From Bursaphelenchus xylophilus (lineage: Eukaryota; Nematoda; Chromadorea; Rhabditida; Aphelenchoididae), in assembly GCA_904066235.2 (NCBI GenBank), contig CAJFCV020000001.1, positions 6,324,001-6,388,000 of the forward strand: a DNA stretch of 64,000 nt, written 5' to 3'. The notes below the pieces were generated by a model. That model did no database searches, was not told the origin of the DNA, and saw only the letters and a list, made by a program, of their open reading frames with translations. Within the stretch, counting starts at the first letter, position 1. Every line of letters starts with the position of its first letter. The position numbers and the translations under genes were made by a program. Shown one piece after another: positions 20,601 through 34,747 of the stretch.

Positions 20601-23600
20601 AGAAGAACAATGGGAGGGAGAAATCCGGCCCATCAAGTTGACCCTGAAAATTTCTTCACAGTGTATGAACGTATCTCCCTCATTAGAGCACGCCCATATA
20701 AACCTGACGAATCAACTCTTCCAATGGCATGGGGTTGTCACCAAACAACCTAGAGTTGTGGCTAATCGTCATCAGGTCGGTTTCACTTCACATGTATTAA
20801 TTGCATTTTAGTCATCGTTGAAACAGAAGCAGGATAACCTTACTTATAAATCATGTCTCTTCAAAATGCCAAATGGAGAAAAAGTCCTTCAAGATGCCTA
20901 TAGAGTGGTGAACAGTGTTATGGGAAAAGTGTCCAACTTTGTGAATGAATGGGTCAGATATCAAGTTCTATGGGATCTTCAAGCCGACAAGATAAACGAA
21001 CGAGTTGAGAATGATCTTGACAAATGGATTAAGGTCCTAGTTGAGATCCGGGATATTAGGAGAAAGTTAGATGATTCTCAGGCCAAAGGAATGTGCGCGT
21101 TCCCGATACATGTAGATGTCAGTGAAGTTCAAGGAAAGGTTTTGAGTAAATACGAGTTCTGGCAAAAGGAGATTCAGCAAAGATTTGTTTCGGTTTTGGG
21201 TAAGCCATTTTATAACTCCCAAAATTAATTTCAAACTTTTTACGTTTTAATTTTACAGGCGATGCAATGGTAAACTTTTACAAAGAAATCTCGAAGATTC
21301 GGCCCGAATTGGAAAGTCAGTCTCTGGATTCGGTCACATCGGATGCAATTGCGCTGATCACGACTGTTCAAGGGTTGCGTAAGAGGATCGATATTAATGA
21401 TGCCATTGTGAACAAATTCAAAACTGGAGAACAAATCCTGGTCACTCAAAGGCATCCTCTCCCTAATTCATGGATATACGCCGAACATGTTGCTGGCGAA
21501 TGGAGTGCTTTGTTGGAATTGCTGAACAGAAAGAACACAGCCATCCAATCGAGGGTAGGGTGTACACATCAGGGGTATTTACCATTTTTGCAGGTCGCTA
21601 ATCTACAGCAACGAATCAAGGATGAAGATGAGAATGTGGAGAAACTGGTTGTGGATGTCCTGAATGAATGGGACAAAACAAAACCGACTCATGGGGAGAG
21701 AAGACCTCGAGATGCTCTCCAAGTATTGAACGCATTTGAGGAAAGATTTACCAAAGTTAAAGATGATCGGGAAAACATGGTCAGGGCGAAAAACGCTCTC
21801 GATATCACGGATAACCTCCGTCTTGGGAATCAAGTGTCGAAGTTAGATATTGCCATCGAAGAGTTGAATGATTTACGCAGTAAGTTGTTGTTAGGAAGTA
21901 GTTGGAATGTGTTTTTTGATGACTAGTCTGTTATTATTAGGTGCTTGGAATGCCCTGAACCCATTGTATGATGAGATTGATGAATTGAAAGAAAAGAGTT
22001 GGCTCATCGTACAGCCCAGAAAGATCAGACAAGTCTTAGACGACCTTATGGTGTCGCTGAAGAATCTGCCCTCTCAATTCAGGTCTTATGAGTCTTATGA
22101 ACAGACTAAGAGGATGTTACAGAATTATTCCAGGGTAGGAATTTTGTCGCAGTCCGGTGTGGGATTATGATCATCCTATTTCTAGATGAATGGAATGATC
22201 ACCGAACTCCGATCAGAAGCGTTGAAAGACCGCCACTGGGAGAAGCTGACCCGCGAGCTGCGTGTCAATTGGAACCCCAACGAACTGACTTTGGGCCAGG
22301 TCTGGGAAGCGGATTTGATAAGACACGAAACGGTTATCCGACAGATTTTGTTGGTGGCCCAAGGGGAACTGGCACTCGAAGTCTTCCTAAAACAAGTCAA
22401 AGATTTCTGGCAAGGATATGTGGTAGAGTTGGTTAACTATCAAAACAAGACCAGTTTGATCAAAGGATGGGATGAATTGTTCAACAAACTGAAGGAACAT
22501 ATTAATTCTCTGACAGCCATGAAGTTGTCTCCCTATTACAAGGAGTTTGAAGAGGATGCCCTTTCGTGGGAAGATCGTCTTAACAAGATCAATTCCTTGT
22601 TTGATGTTTGGATCGATGTCCAAAGGAGATGGGTCTACCTGGAAGGTCTTTTCTCCGGCTCAGCTGATATTGCGACACTTTTGCCTATGGAATCCAGCAA
22701 GTTCTCTGGAGTTTCCAATGAATTCCTCGCTTTGATGAGGAAAGTCAGCGGAAGCCCAAGAATTCTTGAAGTTGTCCATTTCCAAGTAAGCGAAGCTAGT
22801 TGGGCTGATGCAATCTTTTAGGGGGTCCAAAGACTCTTGGAACGGTTGGCCGAAATATTGGCCAAGATTCAGAAAGCTCTTGGTGAATACTTGGAAAGAG
22901 AACGTTCATCGTTCCCTCGGTTCTACTTTGTTGGGGACGAAGATTTACTCGAGATTATGGGCAATTCAAAGGATATGATGAGAATTCAGAAACATCTCAA
23001 GAAAATGTTCGCTGGTATTATGACAGTTGACTTTAACGAGGAGTCCCGCCAAATACTTGCATTGATCAGTCGTGAGGGTGAGACTGTGACTTTGGAGACG
23101 CCAGTTGATTTGAACAAACTGCCCAAGATAGATGATTGGTTAAGAGAATTGGAGAATGAAATGAGAAGGACATTGTCAAGACTTCTACAAAGGGCTGTGG
23201 AGGACTTTGGCAAGTTCGATGTGTCAGCTTTGAAATCCGATGATTACATGTTGTGGCTTGACACTTACCCTGTAGGTTTCGAAAATTTTTGGGCAATGCG
23301 TTTTTTCCAGGCGCAAGTTGTCTCTATTGCTGCTGATATTTGGTGGTCGACAACTATCGAAGGAGTTCTTACAAGCGGAAAAAAACTGGACAATGTTCTG
23401 TCCAACGTGGAAGGGACCCTTTCTCTTTTGTCCGAGTCCGTCTTATGTGATCAACCTCCAATCAGGAGGAAGAAGATTGAAAACTTGGTATGTTTTATAT
23501 GGCATTACTGTTATTGGTTGTTTTAGATTACCGAATTTGTCCACAAGCGTGATGTCACCAGAAAATTGGTCAAACTTGGCGTCAGCAACAATACCGACTT

Positions 23601-26600
23601 CCATTGGCTTCAAGTTATGAGGTTTTATCTTGACAGTAAACAAATCAACGACCCTGCCAAATGTTGCATTGTTAGAATTGCGAACGCCCAATTCTACTAT
23701 GGATTCGAATATCTTGGAATTCAGGAGAGACTGGTTCAGACGCCGCTTACCGACCGCTGTTTCTTAACGATGACGCAGGCCCTTCACTCCAGATACGGAG
23801 GGTCTCCTTTTGGCCCTGCTGGTACAGGAAAGACGGAGTCCGTTAAAGCCCTCGGTCATCAATTGGGAAGATTTGTCTTAGTCTTCAATTGTGATGAGAC
23901 GTTTGATTTCCAGGTAATGGCTTAAGAGGTTTAGGTTGATGCAATCTTACAGGCTGTTGGCAGAATTCTTGTCGGTTTGTGCCAAGTTGGAGCTTGGGGT
24001 TGCTTTGACGAGTTCAATCGATTGGAGGAACGAATGCTCTCTGCTGTTTCTCAGCAAATCCAAACCATCCAAGAAGCCGTAAGAGCAGGTGGACAGATGA
24101 CTGTTAATCTGGTGGGAAAGAATCTAAACGTGAATGCAAGCATGGCCATCTTCATCACCATGAATCCTGGATATTCCGGAAGGTCGAATCTGCCGGATAA
24201 CCTTAAGCAGCTCTTCCGATCTTTGGCTATGACCCAGCCAGACAGGAATCTGATTGCCGAAGTCATGCTCTTCTCCCAAGGATTCAGCACCGCCGAGGTT
24301 TTGGCTCGAAAAATTGTGCCACTCTTCATGTAAGCTGTGTTGGAAAATATATAAAGGCACTGTCTTTTTAGCTTATGCAAGGAGCAACTTTCCAATCAAT
24401 CTCATTATGACTTTGGTCTCCGTGCCTTAAAATATGTATTGGTCTCGGCCGGAAATATTAAGAGGGAGGAACTTCAGTCAGCAAAAGGAACGCCAGATGG
24501 GGATCCCCAAATCGCTGAACAGAGAATACTCATTCAATCGGTTTGTGATACTCTGGTACCGAAGTTGGTCAGCGAAGATATCACTCTGTTATCGTCCCTG
24601 CTGCAAGATGTCTTTCCGGATGTGTCGTACAAACCGAAAGAGAACCAAGCGTGAGTGCTTTGTCCGTTTTTCTCATCTCATAATTTGCAGCCTTCGAAGT
24701 GAAATTGCCAAGGTCTGTGACAAACTTTATTTGTCTTATTCTGATGCCGTTGGACAGAATGGACATCTGTGGTTGGAGAAAGTGATGCAGTTATATCAGA
24801 TCACCAACCTCAATCACGGTCTCATGCTTGTTGGCTCCAGTGGATGCGGTAAAACCATGGCTTGGAAGGTTCTTTTGAAGGCTTTGGAGAACTTTGAAGG
24901 TGTAGAAGGAGTGGCACATGTGATCGATGCCAAGGCCATGTCAAAGGATTCTCTGTACGGTGTGTTGGATGCAAATACGAGAGAGTGGACTGATGGTTTA
25001 TTCACCCATATAATTAGAAAGTAGGTTTACTGATACGTTTTAAATCATCTATAGAATTATCGACAATATCCGAGGTGAGGCCGATAAAAGACAATGGATT
25101 ATCTTTGACGGCGATGTCGATCCCGAATGGGTTGAGAATCTGAACTCGGTGCTGGACGACAACAAATTGTTGACCCTTCCCAATGGAGAACGGCTCTCAA
25201 TCCCGCCAAATGTCAGAATCATCTTCGAAGTGTCTGATCTGAAATATGCTACTTTGGCTACAGTTTCCCGATGTGGAATGATCTGGTTCAGTGAGAATGT
25301 GGTCAGTGCAGACATGTTATTTGACAACTACTTAAACCGTCTGCAACATCTTCCTCTTACTCCTGATGCTAAGACGTCGGTTGACGATATCTTGGCTTCA
25401 TCAAGTTCCCAGAAAACCTCAGCTGATGTAATGCAAGCAAGTGTAGCTCCAGGAACTGTATCAATAACAACGTTGGAAGCTTCATCAACCGCCATGTCAG
25501 CGTCGTCTCTGTCAGTGTTCGCATCCTCGGCTACTAATATCTCCACGACGAATGTCTCTGTTCAGAATCAAAGAGCTCTCCATATTCAGAATGTCTGTGC
25601 CACAGCCTTGTCCGACCACTTCAATCCAAATGGCTTAGTTCCGCTTTCTCTAAACTTCTCATTGGAGAGTGTCGAACATATCATGGAAGTCACTAAACAA
25701 CGTCTTTTACTCGCATTTTTTTCCATGATGAACTACTCCGTCAGACAAGTTATCAACTACTGCGAGATGCACCAAGACTTCCCATTGGCTGATGACCAAG
25801 TTCAGAATTACATTAGTAGGGCCATGCTGGTAAATTTGGTATGGTCTTTGTCCGGAGATGGAAAGTGGAAATGCCGGCAGAAGTTGTCAAACTTTGTTCG
25901 TGACTCTACTACAATCATGTTGCCTCCAAACGACCAGCATCCTATTATCGACTACGAAGTCGTAATTGAAGGAGGCGAAGTTCAATGGGCGGCATGGTCG
26001 AGGAAGGTACCCAAGATGGAAATCGATGCCAACAGAGTTGCTTCTGGAGATGTGGTTGTACCAACGATGGATACTGTTAGACATGAACTACTTCTAAATA
26101 CTTGGTTGAGTGAGAGGAAACCATTGGTTCTTTGTGGGCCTCCTGGTTCTGGTAAAACGATGACTCTGCTTTCTGCTTTGAGGTAAGATTTATTTGCCCG
26201 GATAACCTATTTCCTTTAGGTCTCAACCTGATATGGATGTCATTAATGTCAACTTTTCATCGTCAACTACTCCAGAATTGCTGTTGAAGACGTTTGATCA
26301 CTACTGTGAGTATAGAAGAACACCGAATGGGCTCGTTCTGGCGCCTGTTCAACTCGGAAGATGGCTGGTTATCTTCTGTGACGAGATAAATTTGCCTACT
26401 CCGGATAAATATGGAACTCAACGAGTTATTTCCTTCCTGAGACAATTGGTTTCTCAAAACGGATTCTACAGACCAAGTGATCAGCAATGGATCTCATTGG
26501 AAAGAATACAATTTGTGGGCGCTTGCAATCCTCCCACTGATCCGGGGCGACATCCTTTATCTGAAAGATTCCTCAGACACGTGCCAGTGGTCTATGTTGA

Positions 26601-29600
26601 TTATCCAGGACATTCTTCGCTTGTTCAAATTTACGGAACTTTTATCAGGGCAATTCTTCGTATCTTCTCCCATCTCTTCAGCTATGCCGAACCCATTACC
26701 GAAGCTATGGTCGAAGTTTATCTCCGCTCGCAGGAAAGATTTACTCAAGACGATCAACCCCATTATGTATACTCGCCTCGTGAACTTTCACGATGGGTGC
26801 GAGGTGTAAGCGAAGCAATTGCTCCCCTTGATACTCTTGAATTGTCGGATTTGGTTAGACTGTGGGCCCATGAAGGTCTGAGACTCTTCCAAGATCGTCT
26901 TGTGAGGGACGAAGAGAGAAAATGGACTGATGATCTTGTGGATGAGGTGGCCGGAAAATTCTTTGGAGCGGTTGTGAATATCAGTGAGACGTTGCAAAGA
27001 CCTCTTTTGTATTCGTGTTGGTTAACAAAGGTAATGCACGCCAGTAATCATGAACGTTTTTTTTTTTTACAGAATTATCTGCCGGTTACTAGAGAAGAAC
27101 TTCAAAAATATGTGGAAGCGAGGATTAGAAACTTCTGTGAAGAGGAGTTGGATGTTAGACTGGTTCTTTTCGATCAGATGCTGGACCACATTTTAAGAAT
27201 CGACAGGATTTATCGCCAACCTCAAGGGCATCTTTTGTTGATCGGAGTTTCTGGTGCTGGAAAAACAACGTTGTCTCGCTTTGTGGCCTGGCTAAATGGC
27301 TTATCGGTGTTCCAATTAAAGGTATGTTTTTATAACATTGTGGTGGATTATGTATTGCTTAGGTACACTCAAATTATACTGGAGCCGACTTCGACGAGGA
27401 CATCCGCCATGTTCTCCGCCGTGCTGGATGCAAAGGAGAGAAGATTTGTTTCATTATGGACGAGTCAAATATGTTGGACACTGGTTTCTTGGAACGTCTT
27501 AATACTTTGTTGGCGAATGGTGAAGTTCCTGGTCTTTTCGAAGGCGACGAATTCACAACCTTGATGAACCAAGTTAAAGAAAATGCCCAGAGACAAAACT
27601 TGATGTTGGATTCTAACGATGAATTGTACAAGTTTTTTACCAATCAGGTATCGAAATTTTTTCAAAACTTATTTTTATTTATGCAACTATTATATATTTT
27701 GTTGTCCGCAAAAAACTTCTCGCTGTCCGCAAATGAGAATATTTTTTTTTGTCTAAAACTCAACATTTTGTAGCAAGGTTTATATAATTTTTAAAGATAT
27801 TTCTTTTAAACGACTAGTAGGATATTCTGAGTATTTCAAAGATAAGAAGCAGTTTGGATAGGAGGTCTGATGATGTTTTGCATGATGTCGGTGAGAAGTT
27901 TTTATTTGTGGGCAGCGAAAAGTTTCTTTGCGGACTGCGAATCATCGTATTTATAGGTTATACGAAACCTTCACGTGGTTTTCACCATGAATCCATCTGG
28001 CGATGGCCTCAGAGAAAGAGCTGCTACATCCCCGGCCTTATTCAATCGGTGTGTCTTGAATTGGTTTGGAGATTGGGAGAACTCGTCCCTCTATCAGGTT
28101 GGAGTCCAGCTAACCTCGACCATCGACATGACCAGGCCCGAGTATGTTCCTCCAATGGCCATGACTCGATGCTGCGACCTCATCAGTGAACCAATCGAAT
28201 ATCACAATTCGGTTATAAACGCATTTGTTCATATTCACAATTCTGTGAGAAAAATCAACGAATCCGAAGGAAAGAAGGGACATCAAGTTATGGCATTGAC
28301 TCCCAGACATTTCCTCGACTTCATCCAACATTATATCAGATTATTTAAAGAGAAGAGAGAAGAACTGGAAGAAGAGCAACGACATCTCGATATAGGTCTT
28401 CAGAAGATTAGCGAAACTGAAGAGCAAGTCCAGGAACTTCAGAAATCGTTGACCAGCAAGAGCAAAGATCTGGAAGAGAAGAAGAATGCCGCTAATGCCA
28501 AACTCCAGCAAATGATGGAGAATCAAAAGAAAGCTGAAGATGAGAAGGTTCTTTCCGAAAGACTGCGGAAGGAATTGGCCGCTGATCTCGTCCAGATTGA
28601 CAAGAAGAAGGAAGAAGTTGGAGCAGATCTGGCTCAAGTGGAACCGGCGGTAGAGGACGCCAAACAGGCTGTGAAAGGAATCAAGAAGCAACAACTTTCT
28701 GAACTCAGATCCATGCAGTCTCCTCCAGCTATCGTTAAATTGGCCTTGGAATCTATTTGTATTTTGTTGGGAGAGGATCCGAATATTGATTGGAAGGGAA
28801 TTCGAACTGCTATGGTGAAGGATGACTTTATTCCTAGAATTCTGCAATTTGACTCTGAGAATGTGCGACCAGAAATCTTGGCGGCGACGCAGAAGTACGT
28901 CAAGAATCCGGATTTTGATTTCGAGAAGGTAAACTATCCTTTGTATTTTATTCGCTTGTGTATTTATTGGTGACTTTCCTAAGTTTAGGTTAATCGAGCT
29001 TCCGTTGCTTGTGGTCCTATGGTTAAATGGGTGAAGGCGCAGTTGCTTTATTCGGATATGCTGGGGAAAGTGGAACCTTTGAGAATGGAGTTGGTACGAC
29101 TAGAGAATGATGCGAAGACGAAGACTAAGAAGTGCGATGAGTTGGAAAGAGTGATCACAGAATTAGAACAATCCATTGCGTCATACAAGGAAGAGTATGC
29201 TCAACTTATTGCGCAAGCAGAGTCTATCAAGGCTGATCTCGCGCTGGTTCAGGAGAAAGTTCAACGGTCAATTCAACTCTTGAAGTCGTTGAGGGCTGAA
29301 AGAGATCGATGGCAATCGGGATGCGACAACTTCAGCCAACAGATGGACACTTTGGTTGGGGATGCGGTGGTTTCGGCCGCTTTCTTGGCTTATGCTGGGT
29401 ACTATGACCAACATCTTCGATCCGTTCTCTTCCAACGTTGGGTCGCCCACCTGGAAGCCGGAGAAATCAAATATCGACCAGAGATTGCGAGAATCGAATA
29501 CTTGTCTACAGTAGATGAAAGATTGGAATGGACGAACAACGGAATGCCCAAGGACGATCTTTGCATGGAGAACTCCATCATGATCAAGCGGTTCAACAGA

Positions 29601-32600
29601 TTCCCCCTCATCATCGATCCCAGCGGACAGGCCATCGAGTTTATGCAGAAACAATATGGAGGAAAGAGCAGCAACTTCCAGACGACCTCATTCTTGGATC
29701 CTTCTTTCAGGTAATCAAAAAAAAAAAAACATTTTTGAAAAAAACTTACGGGATTTTAGGAAAACACTCGAATCCGCATTGCGATTTGGCACAATCCTAC
29801 TTGTCAAAGATGTCGAGAACTACGATCCTATTCTGAACCCTGTGTTGAACAGAGAAATAAAACATACTGCTGGCCGAGTTCTAATTACCATCGGCGATCA
29901 AGACATTGATCTTTCCCCCGCATTTAAAGTCTTCCTGGTAACTCGCGATTCATCGGTAAGTGAGGATTATGATTTTAGTAACTTTATGTTCTTTTAGGTT
30001 GTCTTCCCACCAGATGTTTGCTCTCGTGTCACTTTTGTCAACTTCACAATCACTAGGACCAGTCTGGAGACCCAATGTTTGCAGCAAGTTTTGAGGAGCG
30101 AACGTCCAGACATTGACAAAAAACGAAGCGATTTGCTCAAACTTCAGGGAGAATTCGCAGTTCGTTTGCGACAATTGGAGAAGGCTTTACTGGGTGCTCT
30201 AAATGAGTTGAAAGGAAAGATTCTTGATGATAATTCAGTTATAACGACGTTGGAGAAATTAAAGAGCGAAGCCAGTGAAGTTTCAAGAAAGGCTGCTGAA
30301 ACTGATGTTGTTATGGCCGAGGTCGAACAAGTGTCCGCACAATATGCCAAATTGGCCTTGAGTTGTTCTCTGATCTACCTATGTCTCTACCATCTGCATG
30401 AAGTTCACTTTTTGTACAGATACTCACTTGACTTCTTGTTGGAGATTTTTACTTCAGTACTAAACTCTCCAGATCTAGATTCCGTCAAAGAACCAGAAGC
30501 TCGTTTAAACGTGATTATCAATAATCTTTTCCAAGTAAGTCGAACGGCGCCTGTTTTATATTCTTTAGGTTTCTTATCGACGTGTGTCTCAAGGAATGTT
30601 GCACAATGACAAATCGATGTTCGCTCTTCTTTTGATGAGGATTTATCTGAAGTGCTTCAAGAATGAGTCTGCCTATGAGCCATACTTTGACCATCTCCTC
30701 TTGAAGGCTGACTTGTTCATTGCTGATGCCTCCAAGAAGACCTTGGATCAGGCTGCTTCAATCCAAATTCCTGGTGTCAGTGAGAAGCAAATCCTTTCTC
30801 TCCTTGCTCTTTCCCAACTTCCGGCCTTCAAGAATATCGTTGAGAACTGCTCTTCCAATCAAAGTCTCGAACAATTCAGGAATGCGGACAAGCCAGAATT
30901 GGATGTTCCCGTTTTATGGAATGAAGACAGGGATGACCCGATTATTCAGTCATTCAATGAAGTGTTGGTAATCCATGCTCTTCGCCCTGATCGTCTTTTG
31001 GCCTCTGTTCATATTCTCATTTCGAATGTGTTCGGAATTGACTTCATGCAGCAAGATAAGGTCCTTGAGTTGGGAAATGTGCTGGATCAAGAGGTAAGTA
31101 GAGATTAAGGATGATTTATTTGTGTAGGTAAACTGCAAGACTCCTGTCCTTCTGTGTTCCACGACCGGACATGATGCTTCGGGCCAAGTAGAAGATCTCG
31201 CGTTAAACATGAACAAGCAGGTGACTTCGATCGCCATTGGTTCGGCTGAGGGATTCCAACAAGCAGAACAAGCCCTTGAGTCCTCTGGAAAGTCTGGCCG
31301 TTGGATCTTGTTGAAGAACGTTCATTTGGCTCCATCTTGGTTGAATCAACTCGAGAAACGACTACAGAATCTGAAGCCTCATCCGCAGTTCCGAATCTTG
31401 ATGACTGCCGAGATTAATCCGAAATTGCCCGCAACCATTATTCAGGTAAGTTATGATTGCCAGGGCGTCTTAACTCTTTCAGGCGTCTCACGTTCTTGTG
31501 TTTGAACCAGCGTCCGGACTGAAGGCCAATCTTCTCAGATCCGTTTCATCAATTCCGGCCTCACGAATTGGGAAGAGTCCAGCCGAGAGGTCACGATTGT
31601 ATTTCCTCATTTGCTGGTTCCATGCTCTTGTTCAGGAACGTCTTCGTTATCAACCTCTTGGATGGGCAAACTCTTATGAATTCTCAGATTCCGACCTCAG
31701 GGTTGCTTGTGATACTCTCGATTCAGCTCTCGATTCTGTCGCGCAAAATCGGTCGAATGTGTCGCCTGATAAACTTCCATGGTTGGCGTTAAGGACTTTG
31801 CTGTCGCAATGTATTTACGGCGGCAAAATTGATAACAAGTTTGATCAAGTAAGTGCAGCGAGCATAAGATTTAGACTTTCCGGTCTTACGATTCTAGTAC
31901 TACCTTTCTAGATCCTTCTCGACTGCTTCTTGGATAAGCTTTTTACACCGAAGTTGTTTGAACATGACCATGTTTTGATCAATGACATTGATGGAAAGGC
32001 CTCTCGGTTGACGGTTCCCGAAGAAACGAATAGAGACGCCATCTTTTCATGGATGCACAACATCAAATCCGCTCAAATGCCGAACTGGATTGGACTTCCA
32101 AACAACGCCGAGAAGATCTTGTTGACAGTCCGCGGACAAGAACTGCTGAGAAACATGCTGAAGATGTCGGATGATGAACTCGCCTATGCTGATGGGGATG
32201 ATGAAAAAGCTGCAGCCCCGTCTTGGCTGGCTCAACTATCCGAATTGGCTCAACGATGGTTGTCGCTGTTACCAAAAGAGGTCAAGAAGTTTAAGAGAAC
32301 CAAGGAGAATATCAAGGATCCATTGTTCAGATTCTTCGAAAGAGAAGTCAACACAGGCAGCAATCTGCTTCAAGTTGTTCGTCATGACCTCCAAGATCTA
32401 CTGGCTTGTGTCAAGGGAGAACAGAAGCAAGATAACCGTATTCGAGCGGTTGCCAATGCTTTGAACAAGGGTTCAGTGCCCCAATCGTGGACCAAATATA
32501 CTGTCCCTACATCTGTTACAGCAGCCGAATGGGTGAAGGACTTTGAACAACGGATCGTGCAATTGGTTAAGTTCAGCAAATCGGAATGTCTCAGGGATGA

Positions 32601-33044
32601 GTCTGTTTGGTTGGGAGGTCTCTTCTCTCCAGAAGCGTACATAACAGCCACCAGACAATTAATCGCCCAAACCAATGGCTGGTCCTTAGAGCAGCTCAAT
32701 ATGCATGTCTCTGTTGGCTCTAATGCTCCCGCAGATCGCTTTACAATTACTGGTAAGTCATTCGGAAAACACCGCATTCCTTTTCAGGAGTGCAAATTGT
32801 GGGAGCCGAATGTAAATCCGGAAACACCGTCAGTCTTATTGATGAAGTCCAAAGTGACCTTGGGGAAATGCACTTCTCGTGGAAGCTGGAAGCCAACAAC
32901 TCTGAGACGATCAGCCTTCCAGTCTACCTGTATTCAAACCGCCGGAATCTGTTGTTCACCATTAATCTCCAACCAGAAAACTTCCAGAAATCGTTGTTGT
33001 ACGAAAGAGGTGTATGTGTTTTCAGTAATTCAGTTCTGTCTTAA
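17652..33044 (+). CDS. DYNC1H1: Cytoplasmic dynein 1 heavy chain
   Basis: Minus-end-directed microtubule motor; a complete gene of about 15.4 kb with roughly 30 mostly tiny introns. ATG 17652 follows a TTTTAG site by four bases. The N-terminal tail (dimerisation and intermediate-chain binding) fills 17.7-22.8 kb. The linker precedes AAA1, whose P-loop GPAGTGKT is at 23812-23835 with Walker B region [11 protein letters not shown]-loops of AAA2 (GSSGCGKT, 24833-24856), AAA3 (GPPGSGKT, 26136-26159, with [11 protein letters not shown]) and AAA4 (GVSGAGKT, 27244-27267) are all intact. The stalk coiled coil and microtubule-binding domain lie at about 28.3-29.3 kb, then AAA5, AAA6 and the C-terminal cap, ending [17 protein letters not shown], stop 33042-33044. 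Oddities: a 36-nt in-frame segment at 18901-18936 and a Ser/Thr-rich insert at about 25.37-25.57 kb. Confidence 0.96.
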
Positions 33045-33569
33045 CCTTATACCTAATGTTTGTTATGCTATAGATAATCTAATAAATTCTTGCATTCTTG
33101 TTCATCTTATTATCGTTTTGACGACGCCCATGTCAGTTTCTTTGCAAGGGTGTCGCATAAGATCCAGCCACAGTGTATCCAGTAAATGTTTTAAAAATCA
33201 TGATTGAAAGGTTGCAACATCGCTTACCAGAAAGCGGAATTGTTTTTCCAGCTGCCCCTAGAATGAATGGTAAACATGCGAATTATATGCCCGGAAAACT
33301 CTTTTATAAACGGGGTCATTTGCGGCCAAAACGTCGGTTCATTATGATAGTAACTCCGGCGACTTCAAATTGTTTCCATTGATATCATTATCCTAGAGTC
33401 CAAAAAACGTTTCCCAAGGTCGTTTCATGGCTTTGCCAATCCTCGGTTATGAGTTATGCGACGTTACCCAAAATCTAACGACAGTTTTCAAAAATCGGAC
33501 AACCGACGAATAATAAACAAAAACAATTTACCGCCAAACAAATCAACAAATTAAATCAGAATAATGATC
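33045..33569. other. Intergenic region, dynein heavy chain to RPL23 (convergent)
   Basis: An AATAAA at about 33080 is well placed as the poly(A) signal of the dynein gene. The remaining 450 nt show only short open frames with no family resemblance and no RNA gene. Confidence 0.4.
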
Positions 33570-34137
33570 TTAAGCGATGGAGCTTGCATTGGCGGCAATA
33601 CGGGGCCAAATATCAGCGCATTCCTTGGCAACGGGTCCGGTGATAGCACTGCCCTTCATCTCACCCTTATTGTTAACGATAACTCCAGCGTTGTCTTCGA
33701 AGTAGATGAAGGTACCATCTTTCCTTCTGAAGATCTTTCTTTGTCGAATAACGACGGCTTGGAGGACTGAAAAAATGTCGAATAAGCTTTATGAATATCA
33801 AAACGCGCAGTTTTTGATGAAACGTGCGAAAATCTTTCAAATCCATGCTTAACTTCTTAGAAATATGTATTTAACCTAAGCTTTGGAAGGAAAAAATGAT
33901 CAAATACTTACCCTTCTTTCTGAGCTCAGGCTTTCCCTTCTTGCAGGATGCTACGAACATATCTCCGACACCAGCACTTGGGAGTCGGTTAAGACGACCT
34001 CGGATACCATAGACGGCAATGACGAACAAATTTTTGGCTCCAGTGTTGTCAGCACAATTGATGACAGCTCCAACCGGGAGACCCAAGGAGATTCTGAACT
34101 TGGCTCCGGATGCTCCTCCGCGTCCTCTCTTTGACAT
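33570..34137 (-). CDS. RPL23: 60S ribosomal protein L23 (uL14)
   Basis: Universal large-subunit ribosomal protein at the subunit interface. Two exons, 33912-34137 and 33570-33766, joined in phase 1. The sequence starts [20 protein letters not shown] and continues through [31 protein letters not shown], the uL14 signature, to a C-terminus at [25 protein letters not shown] site ends one base before the ATG, a textbook spliced-leader acceptor position. The 145-nt intron is about four times longer than the local norm; I looked for an intronic snoRNA and did not find clear boxes. Confidence 0.97.
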
Positions 34138-34744
34138 TCTGAATTAAACCTAAAAACACCTAATACAATATTGGAAAAATCAGTCATTAAACGTAACATA
34201 CCACGATAAAATGATATAATTATAAACGAAATTTGAAATATTTTTTGCAAAAAACGTAAGAAAGAATTTTTGCCCTTATTCTCTGAATGAGACGGAAAGC
34301 CAACTGAGCTGGAATGATACGTAGTGGTTCACGCAAACGCGGGAATTCAAAAGCCCAAAAATTAAACGGGTACTAAATATAGCACAGCATAAAATCAAGC
34401 GGCGTAAGACTTTCACATCAATAACAAAAATCATAATCCGGCTGTGTTTTATATCAAAATTCTACACACAAAGTAAAACTTCCAAATTTGCTTTGGCACG
34501 TTTCGTCGTATAAAAAGGTCATTTACGTTTTATTTTACAAGAAAAGTACTTCTAGAATTCTATGGGTATGGATTTACAGGCTGATATATAAAAAAATCGC
34601 AAAATTATGCTGAACAAGACTATGTAACAATTAGCTGCCCAATTTTGGTTTGTAAGGGCGAAAAAAACCCAGAACTTTTCTCGCAACACTATGCAAGTGC
34701 TTTTTTGACCAAGTTATTACCTATTAAAAAATTTTGTTTTGAGC
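34138..34744. other. AT-rich intergenic sequence upstream of RPL23
   Basis: About 600 nt containing the RPL23 promoter. I see no gene, RNA gene or repeat in it. Confidence 0.5.
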
Positions 34745-34747
34745 TAA

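Noticed and set aside
27800..27950. C/D snoRNA-like words (CTGATGATG, ATGATGTC) in the long dynein intron
   Set aside because: The boxes are in the wrong order and have no terminal stem; probably chance.
33767..33911. Possible intronic snoRNA in the 145-nt RPL23 intron
   Set aside because: A TTGATGAA motif is present only on the strand opposite the gene, and there is no paired CTGA box and terminal stem within the intron. No H/ACA boxes were clear either.
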